From: Aquimarina sp. MAR_2010_214
GTDB lineage: Bacteria > Bacteroidota > Bacteroidia > Flavobacteriales > Flavobacteriaceae
Direction of reading: 5' to 3'
Assembly (NCBI RefSeq): GCF_002846555.1
Contig: NZ_PJMS01000001.1
Location: 3,100,001 to 3,164,000 of the forward strand
Length of the DNA stretch: 64,000 bases
The first letter of the stretch is position 1; each line of letters starts with the position of its first letter. Of this stretch, positions 16,841-26,826 are shown piece by piece. Made by a program: the position numbers and the translations under genes. The notes under the pieces were generated by a model, which saw only the letters and a program-made list of their open reading frames with translations, was not told the origin of the DNA and searched no databases.

Positions 16841-19800
16841 TATGAGGAAAAAGGCATAGAAATTGTTAATATTGTCAACAAAGTTAAAACAATAAAACGT
16901 ATCAGGAAATTTAGGAAAATATTGTTAAGGATATTTCTTGTCCTTCTGTCACTATTTGCATTTTTGGTAGTGCTGTTTTCTATTCCTGCAGTTCAAACAT
17001 ATTTTGCAGAAAAAGTCACCAATTACCTTAATGAAACTTATGGTGTTGATATTCATATTGACCGAATTGGATTAACTTATGCCGGTAATGTATATCTCGA
17101 AGAAATCTTAGTCAGAGATCATCATCAGGATACATTGATATATGCAAGTAGTATAAAAACTTCGATAGGTAGTATTACACAAGTTACCAAAGGCAGGCCT
17201 GAATTAGGGCAAGTTTCTATAGAAGATTTGATCTTTGATATGAAAATATATAAAGATGAAAGTAGTGATAACCTGATGACGTTTGTTAGGAAATTTAATA
17301 CAGGAAAAAAACCACCTTCTGGAGAAAAGTTTATCCTTTCAACAAAAAATATCAATCTGCAACGAGGAAAATATAGTTTTACCAATGAGAATTTAAGAAA
17401 ACCGAAAGCTGTAGAATATACCGATATCACGCTTGATGCAGAGAGCCTGGTAGTAGATGGAGATGATGTGTATGTTACTATAGATGCATTATCATTTAAA
17501 GATTTTAGAGGATTAGACGTCTCCAAACTTCAAACCTGTTTTACGATAACAGCAACAGATATGAGATTTCAGGAGTTGGTTATAGAGACCAAGGACTCTA
17601 AGATTGAAGGTGAAATCCTATTTTCTTATGATGTTGGAGGGTTAGACGACTTTGAAAATAAAGTAAATATTACTGCAGATTTTGAAAAAGCGACTGTTTC
17701 TACTAATGATTTGATTCCTTTCTACAAAGAATTTGGAAAGAACCAAATGCTAAACATGCAAAATACATCAGTACGAGGAGTACTTAATGATTTTAAAATA
17801 GTGAATGCTAATATTTCGGGATTAGATAGATCTGTAATACAAGGAAATATAAGAATTCGAAATGCAGTTAGCAATGCCTCGAAATTTGAACTTGAAGGAG
17901 ATTTTAAAAATTTAACCAGTAATTATTATGATCTGGTGAATTTACTACCCAATGTATTAGGCAACTCCTTACCACGACAATTATATCAGTTTGGTAGTGT
18001 ACGGGCAGTTGGTAATGCTATAGTAACAACAAAAGCTGTAGATGTGGATATGGATCTGTTTTCACAGTTGGGAAAGGTAAATGCCTTTGTTTTGCTGGAA
18101 AACCTTAATGATTTAGAACGAGCATCGTATAATGGAAATATTATTTCCAATAATTTTAATGTGGGACAGTTACTAGGTAGAAAATCAATAGGGAATTCTG
18201 TTTTTGATATTCATGTAGATGGAACAGGGTTTACTTTAAAAAGCCTAGACACCAAGATAGAAGGAGATATTAGCAAGCTTGATTTTAATGGATATACATA
18301 TACCAATTTAAAAGCACAAGGAAACCTTAAAGATCGTGTCTTTGATGGTAACCTTAATTCTAAAGATCCTAATGTGAGGTTTAGTTTTAGTGGGGTTGCT
18401 GATTTGTCACAAGAAATACATAACTATAATTTTAAGGCGTATGTAGATCATATGGATCTTAATAAACTAAACTTGTTTACCAGAGATAGTATTTCTGTTC
18501 TTAATGGAGATGTGTATATGAATATGAAAGGAACAGGTATCAATGATGCTTTTGGAACTATTGCTTTTGAAAAAGCACTATATACCAACCAGAATGCGGG
18601 GTTTTATTTTGAAGATTTTGAGATCACATCAGGTTTTGATGATAAGAATATACGTACTATTACGATCAATAGTCCGGATATTGTAGAGGGTAATGTGAAA
18701 GGAGTTTTTAGGTTCGAAAATGTATATGACCTCTTTAGAAATTCTATAGGAAGCTTGTATACCAATTTTGAGGCTACCGAAATTACTGATGATGAGTTTA
18801 TGGAGTTTAATTTCAATATTTATAATAAAATAGTTGATGTATTCTTTCCTGAAATTGAATTCGCTCCCAATACTGTTATAAAAGGAAAAGTAGAGAGTAA
18901 TGAATCAGAGTTTAAACTTACGTTTAAATCACCATCTATTCGAGCCTTTGATAATTTTATGGAAGATGTAGATATTCAGATTGATAATAAAAACCCATTA
19001 TTTAACACCTATATCGCTATCGATAGCATCGACTCTAAGCACTATGATGTTTCTGAGTTTAGTTTGATTAATGTTACGCTAAAGGATACCTTGTTTATGC
19101 ACTCAGAATTTAGAGGAGGAGAAAATAATAAAGACAACTTTAATCTAGAGTTTTATCATACCATAAACGAAGATAATAATTCTGTAGTGGGGATAAAAAA
19201 ATCTGATTTCACATATAAAGGTCATACCTGGTATGCCAATAGAGAAAAGAGTAGAGCAAACAATAAGATCATTTTTGATAATGATTTTAAGAATATAGAT
19301 ATACGATCGGTAATCTTTAGTTATCTCGATGAAGAGATCAAACTCAATGGTATTACAAGAGGTAAAGACTATAAGGATCTAAAAGCAACTTTTGAAAATG
19401 TAGACCTTAATAAAATTACTCCCAGAATTGATAGTTTAAATTTTAGAGGAAGAGTAGATGGAGAATTGTCTGTTCTTCAAGAGAATGGTAATTACCTTCC
19501 TACGTCTACTATGGTGATTCGAGATTTGGAAGTTAATAAAACACTGCTAGGAGAATTGAGATTTAATATTTCCGGAAACGAGGATCTTACAAAGTATACC
19601 GTGAATACACGACTAATTAATGATGAAAAACAAAAAACATTATCAGCAATAGGAGGAATCAATGTTTCAGAAAAGAACCCTTCAATAGATGTAGATGTGG
19701 AATTAGATAACTTCAATATTTCAGAATTTAGTGCACTTGGAGGGATCGTGCTTACCAATATACGTGGATTCGTTTCGGGAGAAGCAAAAATATCTGGAAG

Positions 19801-21352
19801 TTATAAAAACCCTTCTATGGATGGAGTATTAACATTAGACCAGGCAGGACTAACTGTACCTTATCTTAATATTGACCTTGATTTAGATGATAACTCAAAG
19901 GTTATTTTAAAACAACAACGATTTAACTTTGATGATGTTAGTATTAGAGATACAAAATATAAAACCAAAGGTGTTTTGAGCGGATATATTGCACATCGAA
20001 GGTTTTCTAAATGGGAACTTGGATTAGAAGTATTGGCTAATGAAAGACTCCTTGTTCTAGATACCAAAGAAGATGAAGAGTCACTTTATTATGGTACAGG
20101 TTTTATTAGTGGTGAAGCAACTATCAAAGGGCCAACCGATGAATTGGTTATTGATGTTAATGCGAAAACAGAAAGAGGAACTATGTTTAAAATTCCGTTA
20201 AACGAAACAGAATCTATAGGAGATAATGCATACATCCACTTTTTAAGCCCCGAAGAGAAACGAGCTCGATTAGAAGGTAAAGAAATTATCTTAGAGGATA
20301 TAAAAGGGCTAGAACTTAATTTTGAACTTGATGTAAATGATAATGCCGAAGTAGAGGTGGTAGTGGATAAAAATACAGGAAGTTCACTAAAAGGACGCGG
20401 AGCCGGGACATTACTTATTGAGATTAATACCAATGGTAAATTTAAAATGTGGGGTGATTTTGTAGCTTATGAAGGAACATATAATTTTAGGTATGGAGCC
20501 TTTGTAGAAAAACTGTTTACTGTAAGAGAAGGAGGAACAATTAACTGGGATGGTAGCCCTACGCGAGCGGTTTTGGATCTTAGTGCAGTATATAAAACAG
20601 AAGCCAATCCAGCAATATTGTTAGAAAATTCTTCTATAAATCGTAAAATTCCGGTAGAAGTAGTCGTAGATCTTCAGGGAGAACTAATTCAACCCAATGT
20701 GAATTTTAATATAGAATTTCCAAACTTAAGCTCTGTGGTAAAAAGTGAGTTGGATTATAAATTAAGCGATCAATCTAATAAAGAATTACAAGCACTCTCT
20801 TTAGTATCTTCTGGACAGTTTTATAACGGAACTTTTGATGCTAATGCACTTACAGGTGGCTTGGTCGCCGAAAGAGCATCAAGCCTTTTTAATGGGATAT
20901 TCTCTGATGAAGATGATAAATTTCAGGTAGGACTTAATTATGTACAGGGTATTCGTACTTTGGATCAAGAAGATGCAGATCAATTTGGATTAACACTTTC
21001 TACACAGATTAGTAACAGAATTTTAATTAACGGACGAGTAGGAGTTCCTATCGGTGGAGTGAATGAATCTAGTGTAGTAGGAGATGTTGAGGTAGAATAT
21101 CTTTTTAATGAAGAAGGATCACTGAGAGGAAAGATTTTTAATCGGGAAAATACCATTCAATTTGTGGGTACAGGAAATCAGGGATATGAGCAAGGAATAG
21201 GACTTTCATATTCAGTTGATTTTGATAATTTTAATGAGTTATGGACTAAGATTTTTAAAAGTAAAAAAGTAAAAGATTCTATTGCAAAACCAAAGGATAC
21301 TACCAAAATAGAAACTCCGAATTTTATTAACTTTACCGAGAAGAATAACTAA
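16829..21352 (+). CDS. tamB: Translocation/assembly module TamB-family protein
   Basis: A 1507-residue AsmA-like inner-membrane-anchored protein with a long periplasmic beta-groove, proposed to carry lipids or aid barrel insertion between membranes. It has an N-terminal membrane helix (about residues 28-50), long beta-rich repeats, and a C-terminal TamB (DUF490) domain with FKMWGDFVAYEGTYNFRYG and a final barrel-like end. No ATG exists near the start: the first codon is TTG at 16829, inside the divergent tsaD start, and a second TTG at 16922 would begin just before the membrane helix. The true start is uncertain between them. pfkA follows 37 bp later. Confidence 0.9.
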   Translation: MWIHYEEKGIEIVNIVNKVKTIKRIRKFRKILLRIFLVLLSLFAFLVVLFSIPAVQTYFAEKVTNYLNETYGVDIHIDRIGLTYAGNVYLEEILVRDHHQDTLIYASSIKTSIGSITQVTKGRPELGQVSIEDLIFDMKIYKDESSDNLMTFVRKFNTGKKPPSGEKFILSTKNINLQRGKYSFTNENLRKPKAVEYTDITLDAESLVVDGDDVYVTIDALSFKDFRGLDVSKLQTCFTITATDMRFQELVIETKDSKIEGEILFSYDVGGLDDFENKVNITADFEKATVSTNDLIPFYKEFGKNQMLNMQNTSVRGVLNDFKIVNANISGLDRSVIQGNIRIRNAVSNASKFELEGDFKNLTSNYYDLVNLLPNVLGNSLPRQLYQFGSVRAVGNAIVTTKAVDVDMDLFSQLGKVNAFVLLENLNDLERASYNGNIISNNFNVGQLLGRKSIGNSVFDIHVDGTGFTLKSLDTKIEGDISKLDFNGYTYTNLKAQGNLKDRVFDGNLNSKDPNVRFSFSGVADLSQEIHNYNFKAYVDHMDLNKLNLFTRDSISVLNGDVYMNMKGTGINDAFGTIAFEKALYTNQNAGFYFEDFEITSGFDDKNIRTITINSPDIVEGNVKGVFRFENVYDLFRNSIGSLYTNFEATEITDDEFMEFNFNIYNKIVDVFFPEIEFAPNTVIKGKVESNESEFKLTFKSPSIRAFDNFMEDVDIQIDNKNPLFNTYIAIDSIDSKHYDVSEFSLINVTLKDTLFMHSEFRGGENNKDNFNLEFYHTINEDNNSVVGIKKSDFTYKGHTWYANREKSRANNKIIFDNDFKNIDIRSVIFSYLDEEIKLNGITRGKDYKDLKATFENVDLNKITPRIDSLNFRGRVDGELSVLQENGNYLPTSTMVIRDLEVNKTLLGELRFNISGNEDLTKYTVNTRLINDEKQKTLSAIGGINVSEKNPSIDVDVELDNFNISEFSALGGIVLTNIRGFVSGEAKISGSYKNPSMDGVLTLDQAGLTVPYLNIDLDLDDNSKVILKQQRFNFDDVSIRDTKYKTKGVLSGYIAHRRFSKWELGLEVLANERLLVLDTKEDEESLYYGTGFISGEATIKGPTDELVIDVNAKTERGTMFKIPLNETESIGDNAYIHFLSPEEKRARLEGKEIILEDIKGLELNFELDVNDNAEVEVVVDKNTGSSLKGRGAGTLLIEINTNGKFKMWGDFVAYEGTYNFRYGAFVEKLFTVREGGTINWDGSPTRAVLDLSAVYKTEANPAILLENSSINRKIPVEVVVDLQGELIQPNVNFNIEFPNLSSVVKSELDYKLSDQSNKELQALSLVSSGQFYNGTFDANALTGGLVAERASSLFNGIFSDEDDKFQVGLNYVQGIRTLDQEDADQFGLTLSTQISNRILINGRVGVPIGGVNESSVVGDVEVEYLFNEEGSLRGKIFNRENTIQFVGTGNQGYEQGIGLSYSVDFDNFNELWTKIFKSKKVKDSIAKPKDTTKIETPNFINFTEKNN

Positions 21353-21389
21353 TTCTGGTTATTTTTATCATCCTGTTAAATACTTAATT

Positions 21390-22376
21390 ATGGCAAAAGA
21401 GATAAAAACCATTGGTATCATGACTTCGGGAGGAGATGCCCCCGGAATGAATGCTGCAATACGTGCTGTAGTAAGAGCATGTGCTTACTATAATGTGAAA
21501 TGTATAGGGTTTTACCGAGGATATCAGGGGATGATAGAAGGAGATTATACTGTAATGAATGCCAGAAGTGTTCGTAATATTATTAGTAGAGGAGGAACGA
21601 TACTTAAATCTGCACGATCTGTAGATTTTAAAAGCCCTGAGGGTAGAAAAAAAGCGGCAGATCACCTTAAAAAAATAGGAGTAGATGCTATGGTTCTTAT
21701 TGGTGGTGATGGGACTTTTAGAGGTGGACAGGTTTTTAGTGAAGAATATGACATTCCTGTTATTGGTGTTCCTGGTACCATAGACAATGATATTGCCGGT
21801 ACAAATTATACAATAGGCTATGATACAGCATTAAATACAGTGATTAATGCAATAGATAAAATACGAGATACAGCCAGTTCACATAACCGATTGTTTTTTG
21901 TTGAAGTAATGGGCCGAGATGCCGGATTTATTGCGCTTAATAGTGGAGTAGGAGCGGGAGCAGAAGAAATTTTAATCCCCGAAGAAGACCTGGGGCTTGA
22001 CCGATTATTAGAGTCATTAAAACGTAGTAAACGATCAGGGAAATCTTCGAGTATAGTTGTAGTAAGTGAAGGTGACAAAACAGGAAAAAATGTATATGAA
22101 TTAGCAGACTATGTAACAGAAAATCTACCAGATTATGAAGTTAGGGTTACTGTTTTAGGGCATATGCAACGTGGTGGCTCTCCATCATGTTTTGATAGAA
22201 CATTGGCTAGTCGACTATGTGTTAAAGCAGTAGAATTGCTTCTTGATGGGGAGAAAAATGTAATGGTCGGAATCATCAATAATGAGATTACAGCAACGAG
22301 TTTTGACGCTGGTCTAAAAGAAGGTCATGGAATTAATAAAGAATTACTTCGCATTTCAGATATTCTTTCTACTTAA
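21390..22376 (+). CDS. pfkA: 6-phosphofructokinase
   Basis: A 328-residue ATP-dependent phosphofructokinase that converts fructose 6-phosphate to fructose 1,6-bisphosphate in glycolysis. Motifs in order: TSGGDAPGMNAAIRAVVR, LIGGDGTFRGG (nucleotide site, with the glycine typical of ATP use), GTIDNDIAGT with the catalytic aspartate, EVMGRDAGFIAL and HMQRGGSPSCFDRTLASRL. The length matches bacterial PfkA. The usual downstream gap gene of flavobacteria is absent here; instead a 631-bp non-coding stretch leads into the Rhs island. A terminator candidate follows at 22445. Confidence 0.96.
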   Translation: MAKEIKTIGIMTSGGDAPGMNAAIRAVVRACAYYNVKCIGFYRGYQGMIEGDYTVMNARSVRNIISRGGTILKSARSVDFKSPEGRKKAADHLKKIGVDAMVLIGGDGTFRGGQVFSEEYDIPVIGVPGTIDNDIAGTNYTIGYDTALNTVINAIDKIRDTASSHNRLFFVEVMGRDAGFIALNSGVGAGAEEILIPEEDLGLDRLLESLKRSKRSGKSSSIVVVSEGDKTGKNVYELADYVTENLPDYEVRVTVLGHMQRGGSPSCFDRTLASRLCVKAVELLLDGEKNVMVGIINNEITATSFDAGLKEGHGINKELLRISDILST

Positions 22377-22444
22377 AATATCACCCTTCATTTCAAAATA
22401 TAAATTTTACCTGAAGTATTATTGAAGTCTTTAAAGTAAAGCTT

Positions 22445-22480
22445 AGAAAAACCTTTTCTACAACATAGGTTTTTTCTCAT
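22445..22480 (+). terminator. Terminator candidate after pfkA
   Basis: A stem AGAAAAACC / GGTTTTTTCT, with one extra T, and a 14-base loop lies 68 bp after pfkA. The right arm doubles as a T-tract. Confidence 0.55.
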
Positions 22481-22585
22481 TTCAAAGCAAAAATCTCTCG
22501 AACGTATACTTCTTCTGGAAATAGCTGTTTTTAAACATGGTATGATTTTAATTGTCTAAAAGTTAGTGTTTTGTATCTGAAAGAG

Positions 22586-22626
22586 TAAGTCGTATTTGAT
22601 AAATACCGACTTGCTTTTCTTGTTTT
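22586..22626 (+). terminator. Second terminator candidate
   Basis: A stem AAGTCG-TATTT pairs with AAATACCGACTT with a single bulged G, followed by GCTTTTCTTGTTTTT. It is typical of a Rho-independent terminator and may end readthrough towards the island. Confidence 0.55.
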
Positions 22627-22951
22627 TGATTACGTTGTAACCTTACATTTGAGGAAACAAAAAAGTAAAATGAACCATCACACAAATGTCAAAAAAAACA
22701 AATTTATAGCAGATATTATAAAAGGATTTATATAACGAAACACTTTTTTTACCTCCTACTAAATAACCTATGTAAACTATCCCATAATTGCATTAAACAA
22801 AGACTAATATTCTCATTACTTTGCCTTAGACAATGTATTAGAAATTTTATTCAGTGTTGAAACTATAGAAAATATAACACTTTGATATGTTTTAAAAAAT
22901 AACATATCCAGACTATGCTGGTTTTTAGATACCATCGTATTTTCTTACGTT

Positions 22952-22969
22952 TTCAGTACTTATACTGAA
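22952..22969. promoter_or_regulatory. Palindrome upstream of HTH gene
   Basis: TTCAGTA-CTTA-TACTGAA is a perfect inverted repeat with seven-base arms and a four-base spacer, 38 bp before the HTH gene start. It could be an autoregulatory operator (inference). Confidence 0.35.
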
Positions 22970-23007
22970 TCTCTAGTATATTATCGGGGTTTAATCTGTA
23001 ACTCATT

Positions 23008-23280
23008 ATGAATAGTATTATCAAACAGATCAAACTTATAGAACGAATTGATCAACTCATTCGCCTGCAGGCTACGGGATCACCAGAAGAGCTGATCTCA
23101 AAACTAAGAATTTCAAAAACCAAACTGTATCGCATTATAAATACGATGAAAATGTTAAATGCTCCTATTGAGTATGACATCACCGTACAAAGTTTTGTAT
23201 ATGTCGAACCGGTAGATTTTACTTTTGGATTTTATACAAAAGATCGAAAAGCAAATATTCTTAATCCTTTTATAGGGTAG
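23008..23280 (+). CDS. Small HTH-domain protein
   Basis: A 90-residue protein whose N-terminal 55 residues form a winged-helix-like HTH: IERIDQLIRLQATGSPEELISKLRISKTKLYRIINTMK, with the recognition helix at KTKLYRIINTM. The tail (VQSFVYVEPVDFTFGFY) may be a wing. It is the first gene of the Rhs island and lies 219 bp before the first Rhs gene in the same direction, so it could regulate the island (inference). The palindrome at 22952 is a candidate binding site. No ligand domain is present. Confidence 0.7.
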   Translation: MNSIIKQIKLIERIDQLIRLQATGSPEELISKLRISKTKLYRIINTMKMLNAPIEYDITVQSFVYVEPVDFTFGFYTKDRKANILNPFIG

Positions 23281-23302
23281 TTAAAAGAATGGTTAATCCC
23301 AA

Positions 23303-23362
23303 ACCTAGTAACCAGTAACCGGTGACCGGTGACCCGAAACCCGAAACCCGAAATCTGAACCC
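23303..23362. repeat. Short degenerate tandem repeat
   Basis: A run of near-repeats of 7-8 bases: AGTAACC, then GGTGACC twice, then CCCGAAA three times and close variants. It is non-coding, distinct from its AT-rich surroundings, and lies between the HTH gene and the first Rhs gene. Function unknown. Confidence 0.6.
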
Positions 23363-23499
23363 TCATTATCTCACTTCAAAAAAACTTTCCATTTTTTTTC
23401 TCAGTTCCGAAAAATGAAACTGGGATGATTTACTATTGCTATTGAAATACAATTAAAAAACAAGATCAGTCATTAATTACTTTTTAAAATAGATCAATT

Positions 23500-26400
23500 A
23501 TGTTAAAACAAGCGTTTCTAATAGCGGTGCTATTAGTTGGAATTAGTTCTATTGCTCAAGAACTTCCTAAAATTATTCCGCCCTCCCCTAATGCCTCGTC
23601 ATTAGGAAAGTACGGGCAAGTCCCTGTAGGGCTATTTACAGGAACACCACAAATTAATATCCCTTTGTATACTCTAAAAACCGGGAAATTATCGGTTCCT
23701 ATTTCATTGGATTATAGTTCTAATGGTATTAGAGTTGATCAATTACCTTCTAATGTTGGTTTAAGCTGGAGTTTACGTGCTGGTGGTGTTATTACACGAG
23801 TTATTATGGACGATCCAGACGAAACCTCATTTATACCTCTTCCTAGTAATTTCCCCGGAGCTTACACCCGAGAGGTGTTAGATTATCTAATTAACGCTAC
23901 AAAACCAGAAGATGGAGGTGACACGCTTTCGGACATTTATTCTTTTAGTATTAATGGGTTTTCAGGTAAGTTTTATTTGGATTCTAATAGAGTTCCGGTT
24001 ATAATAAATCCCTCTCCAGTAAAGATTGAAAAGGGAGTTCCGGGATATGCATTTAAGGTTACTGATCCTAATGGTATTATATACTGGTTTGGAAATGACA
24101 ATTCAACTGAATCCACGATGTTTCAACATGTGGGCAGTGGTCAGCATGGCTGGAGTTTAGAAAATGAAAACAGTTGGTATTTAAGTAAGATGACAAGTCT
24201 TCAAGGAGATGAAATAAATTTTACATACACTAATTTTCATCAAGAGTATTACAGTGGGGTATCACAATCCATTGAGAATAACGCACGAACAGGGAATATT
24301 ACTGTTCCGGGTCAAGGAATCATACAAACAAGGTCTATGACTTCTATTGCTCAGTTAAGTAGTATTACGAGTAATACAGGTCGAGTTGATTTCACATATT
24401 CTATTAATAATTCAGCGTCTAACAAATTAGATGCTGTTGAAATAAAAGATGTTAATGGGGTGCGTATTAAGAAATTTGCTTTAGGATATGAGAATGTAAT
24501 CTCTTCTCTTCAAACTTTAAAAAACAAATATATTACTCATTTTGACGAGTACAACAAGAGATTGTTTTTAACTAGCGTTACTGAATACGGAAAAGGTACT
24601 AATAGTAAACCTCCTTATGTTCTATCATATTATAGTCCTGATAAAATACCTCCACGATTTTCTTACGCTCAAGATTACTGGGGATACTATAATGGGGTAA
24701 CAAATAATAATTATTTGGTTAGTGATGGGGATTACTTCTTTTACACTGAAGAAAACACTATTATTCTTAAAAATTTATTTAAATCTATAGGTGGGAATAA
24801 AAAACCAAATGGAGAATACAGTCGTAATGGAATGCTAAAGAAAATAACTTATCCTACAGGAGGGTTTAACGAGTTGATATATGAGCCTCACTCTTATACC
24901 ACAACAGTGTTGACAAATCCACCCCCAATATCCAGAACCCGTCACGTTGAAAACAAGGAAGATGAATTTGGAGATTCAAAAGAGTTTACAACAGATGAAA
25001 TTTTATTTACTCAAAACCAGACTAATATTGGAATGACTACAAGAAGAACATCTTGTTGGCCGGACAGAGGAGGTTCTGATCACCATATAAAAGCAAGTCT
25101 ATCTGTTCAGGTGGCAAATCAGGGTTCTTCTACTTTTAATGTTCCCCCAACTGGTGAAGGTATTTATAGTTTGGATTACAACGGTAATAAAATTCCTCAC
25201 ACTGGAGGTTTAGTAGTTGCAGAAGGTTCCCCGGGAATATACCATATCGATTTACAGAAAGGGAAAAGATATCGATTTACTGTTTCTGTTCAATTTGAAT
25301 GTGTAGGAGGAGATTTTAATATTTCATACTATGATAGCCCTCCTTATGATGTTGAAACAGAAATTGAAGTAGGAGGTCAAAGATTACAAAAAACGATTAC
25401 TGATGATGGAAAAGGAAAGCAGGAAATAAAGAAGTACCACTATGGAGAACTTTCTGATTTAGATTCCTCTAGTGGTATTGCGGAAAAACCAATACCTTCC
25501 ATTTCGTATAGCAGAAGATTTAGCTCGTCTACAGGAGCTTTGATACTGAATCAAACTCAAGTAGATGTGTTAACCCTTTCTTCTTCTACTTTACACAATT
25601 TATATAGTCGTGCCGGACATCAAATAGGGTATACTTCGGTTGTTGAAGAGTTAGGTGAAAATTTTGGTAACGGTGGAATTACTCATAAATTTAGAGTAAT
25701 CCCAAACACAAATCCATTGCCTTTCGGATTGTCTATTTCAGGGACACCTTATGACACTAATTTTGGAACTGGAGAAGAAATAGAAACTCGGATTGTGCAA
25801 AAGGTAGGAAATCATTTTAATGCCTTACAAAAGACAACGAATACCTATTATAATAATCCTGTTCTCAATAAAGAACAACCCTCGTATAACGTGCGATTGC
25901 GTGACACTTATTCAGGATACAATTACGAGCATATAGTAACAAGTATCAGCAGCTTTGATATCGTGAAATATTTTGTAAAATCTCAATGGAGATATCTAAA
26001 CAAAACGATAACAGAACACTATAACCAGAATGAAGAAAACCTTGTAACTACAACCACCAACTATTTTTATGATAATCCGGATCATTTACAGGTAACACGA
26101 ACTGAAACTACCTCTAGTGAAAATAAAAAAGTAATTGCTAAAACAATATATCCACAAGATGTAGAGATAAAAACACCTGCAATTAATAAGTTAATTGGTC
26201 AGCACCGTATTGCAGAACCTATACAACAAGAAACCGTAATCAAAGAACCAGATGGTACTATCTTATCTAAAAGCACTCAATTAAGTACCTATAAAGATTG
26301 GGGGAACAATATCGTATTACCAGAATTTGTTAAAACCTTAAAAGGTAATCTTAGTCTTTCCAATCCATTAGAAAACAGGGTGCAATATCATAAATATGAT

Positions 26401-26814
26401 GCTAAAGGAAATCCAGTAGAGGTGTCTAAAGCAAATGGAACTCATATCACATATATCTGGGGGTATCAAGACACGTTCCCTATTGCTAAGATTGAGAACG
26501 CAACTCGAGCAGATATAACAGCTTATGTAACAGATTTAAAAGCAAAATCTAACGCAGATAATGACAATTGTACAGCAGCTACTTGCAAAGAACAAATTCT
26601 TAGAGTAGCCTTACAAGCTCTTAGAGATGCTTTACCTAATGCTATGGTATCTACCTATACCTACGATCCACTTATTGGAATCACCAGTATGACCGATGCT
26701 AACGGATATACGATGACTTATCATTATGATGAGCTTAATCGATTGATATATGTAAAAGATGCCGATGGAAATCTGGTTTCCGAGAATAAATACAACTATA
26801 AAAACCAACAGTAA
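23500..26814 (+). CDS. Exported Rhs/YD-repeat protein (first of pair)
   Basis: A 1104-residue protein. A signal peptide (residues 1-19, ending SSIAQ) is followed by an SpvB/TcB-like opening (GLFTGTPQINIPLYTLKTGK, ISLDYSSNGIRVDQLPSNVGLSW). The middle is beta-rich, and the C-terminus has YD repeats (YTYDPLIGITSMTDANGYTMTYHYDELNRLIYVKDADGNL). It ends at the YD repeats, with no toxin tip, so it is not a full effector by itself. The second Rhs gene begins 12 bp later, also with a signal peptide. The two may form one shell in two parts, like TcB/TcC (inference). Confidence 0.8.
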   Translation: MLKQAFLIAVLLVGISSIAQELPKIIPPSPNASSLGKYGQVPVGLFTGTPQINIPLYTLKTGKLSVPISLDYSSNGIRVDQLPSNVGLSWSLRAGGVITRVIMDDPDETSFIPLPSNFPGAYTREVLDYLINATKPEDGGDTLSDIYSFSINGFSGKFYLDSNRVPVIINPSPVKIEKGVPGYAFKVTDPNGIIYWFGNDNSTESTMFQHVGSGQHGWSLENENSWYLSKMTSLQGDEINFTYTNFHQEYYSGVSQSIENNARTGNITVPGQGIIQTRSMTSIAQLSSITSNTGRVDFTYSINNSASNKLDAVEIKDVNGVRIKKFALGYENVISSLQTLKNKYITHFDEYNKRLFLTSVTEYGKGTNSKPPYVLSYYSPDKIPPRFSYAQDYWGYYNGVTNNNYLVSDGDYFFYTEENTIILKNLFKSIGGNKKPNGEYSRNGMLKKITYPTGGFNELIYEPHSYTTTVLTNPPPISRTRHVENKEDEFGDSKEFTTDEILFTQNQTNIGMTTRRTSCWPDRGGSDHHIKASLSVQVANQGSSTFNVPPTGEGIYSLDYNGNKIPHTGGLVVAEGSPGIYHIDLQKGKRYRFTVSVQFECVGGDFNISYYDSPPYDVETEIEVGGQRLQKTITDDGKGKQEIKKYHYGELSDLDSSSGIAEKPIPSISYSRRFSSSTGALILNQTQVDVLTLSSSTLHNLYSRAGHQIGYTSVVEELGENFGNGGITHKFRVIPNTNPLPFGLSISGTPYDTNFGTGEEIETRIVQKVGNHFNALQKTTNTYYNNPVLNKEQPSYNVRLRDTYSGYNYEHIVTSISSFDIVKYFVKSQWRYLNKTITEHYNQNEENLVTTTTNYFYDNPDHLQVTRTETTSSENKKVIAKTIYPQDVEIKTPAINKLIGQHRIAEPIQQETVIKEPDGTILSKSTQLSTYKDWGNNIVLPEFVKTLKGNLSLSNPLENRVQYHKYDAKGNPVEVSKANGTHITYIWGYQDTFPIAKIENATRADITAYVTDLKAKSNADNDNCTAATCKEQILRVALQALRDALPNAMVSTYTYDPLIGITSMTDANGYTMTYHYDELNRLIYVKDADGNLVSENKYNYKNQQ

Positions 26815-26826
26815 GCACTACAGAAA

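Larger units (their letters stand above)
22377..23007. other. Long intergenic region at island edge
   Basis: This 631-bp AT-rich stretch lies between pfkA and the small HTH gene. It contains two terminator-like hairpins (22445 and 22586), a stem at 22884-22908 (GATATGTT / AACATATC) and an operator-like palindrome at 22952. No convincing coding frame is seen. It marks the border between core metabolism genes and the Rhs island. Confidence 0.5.
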
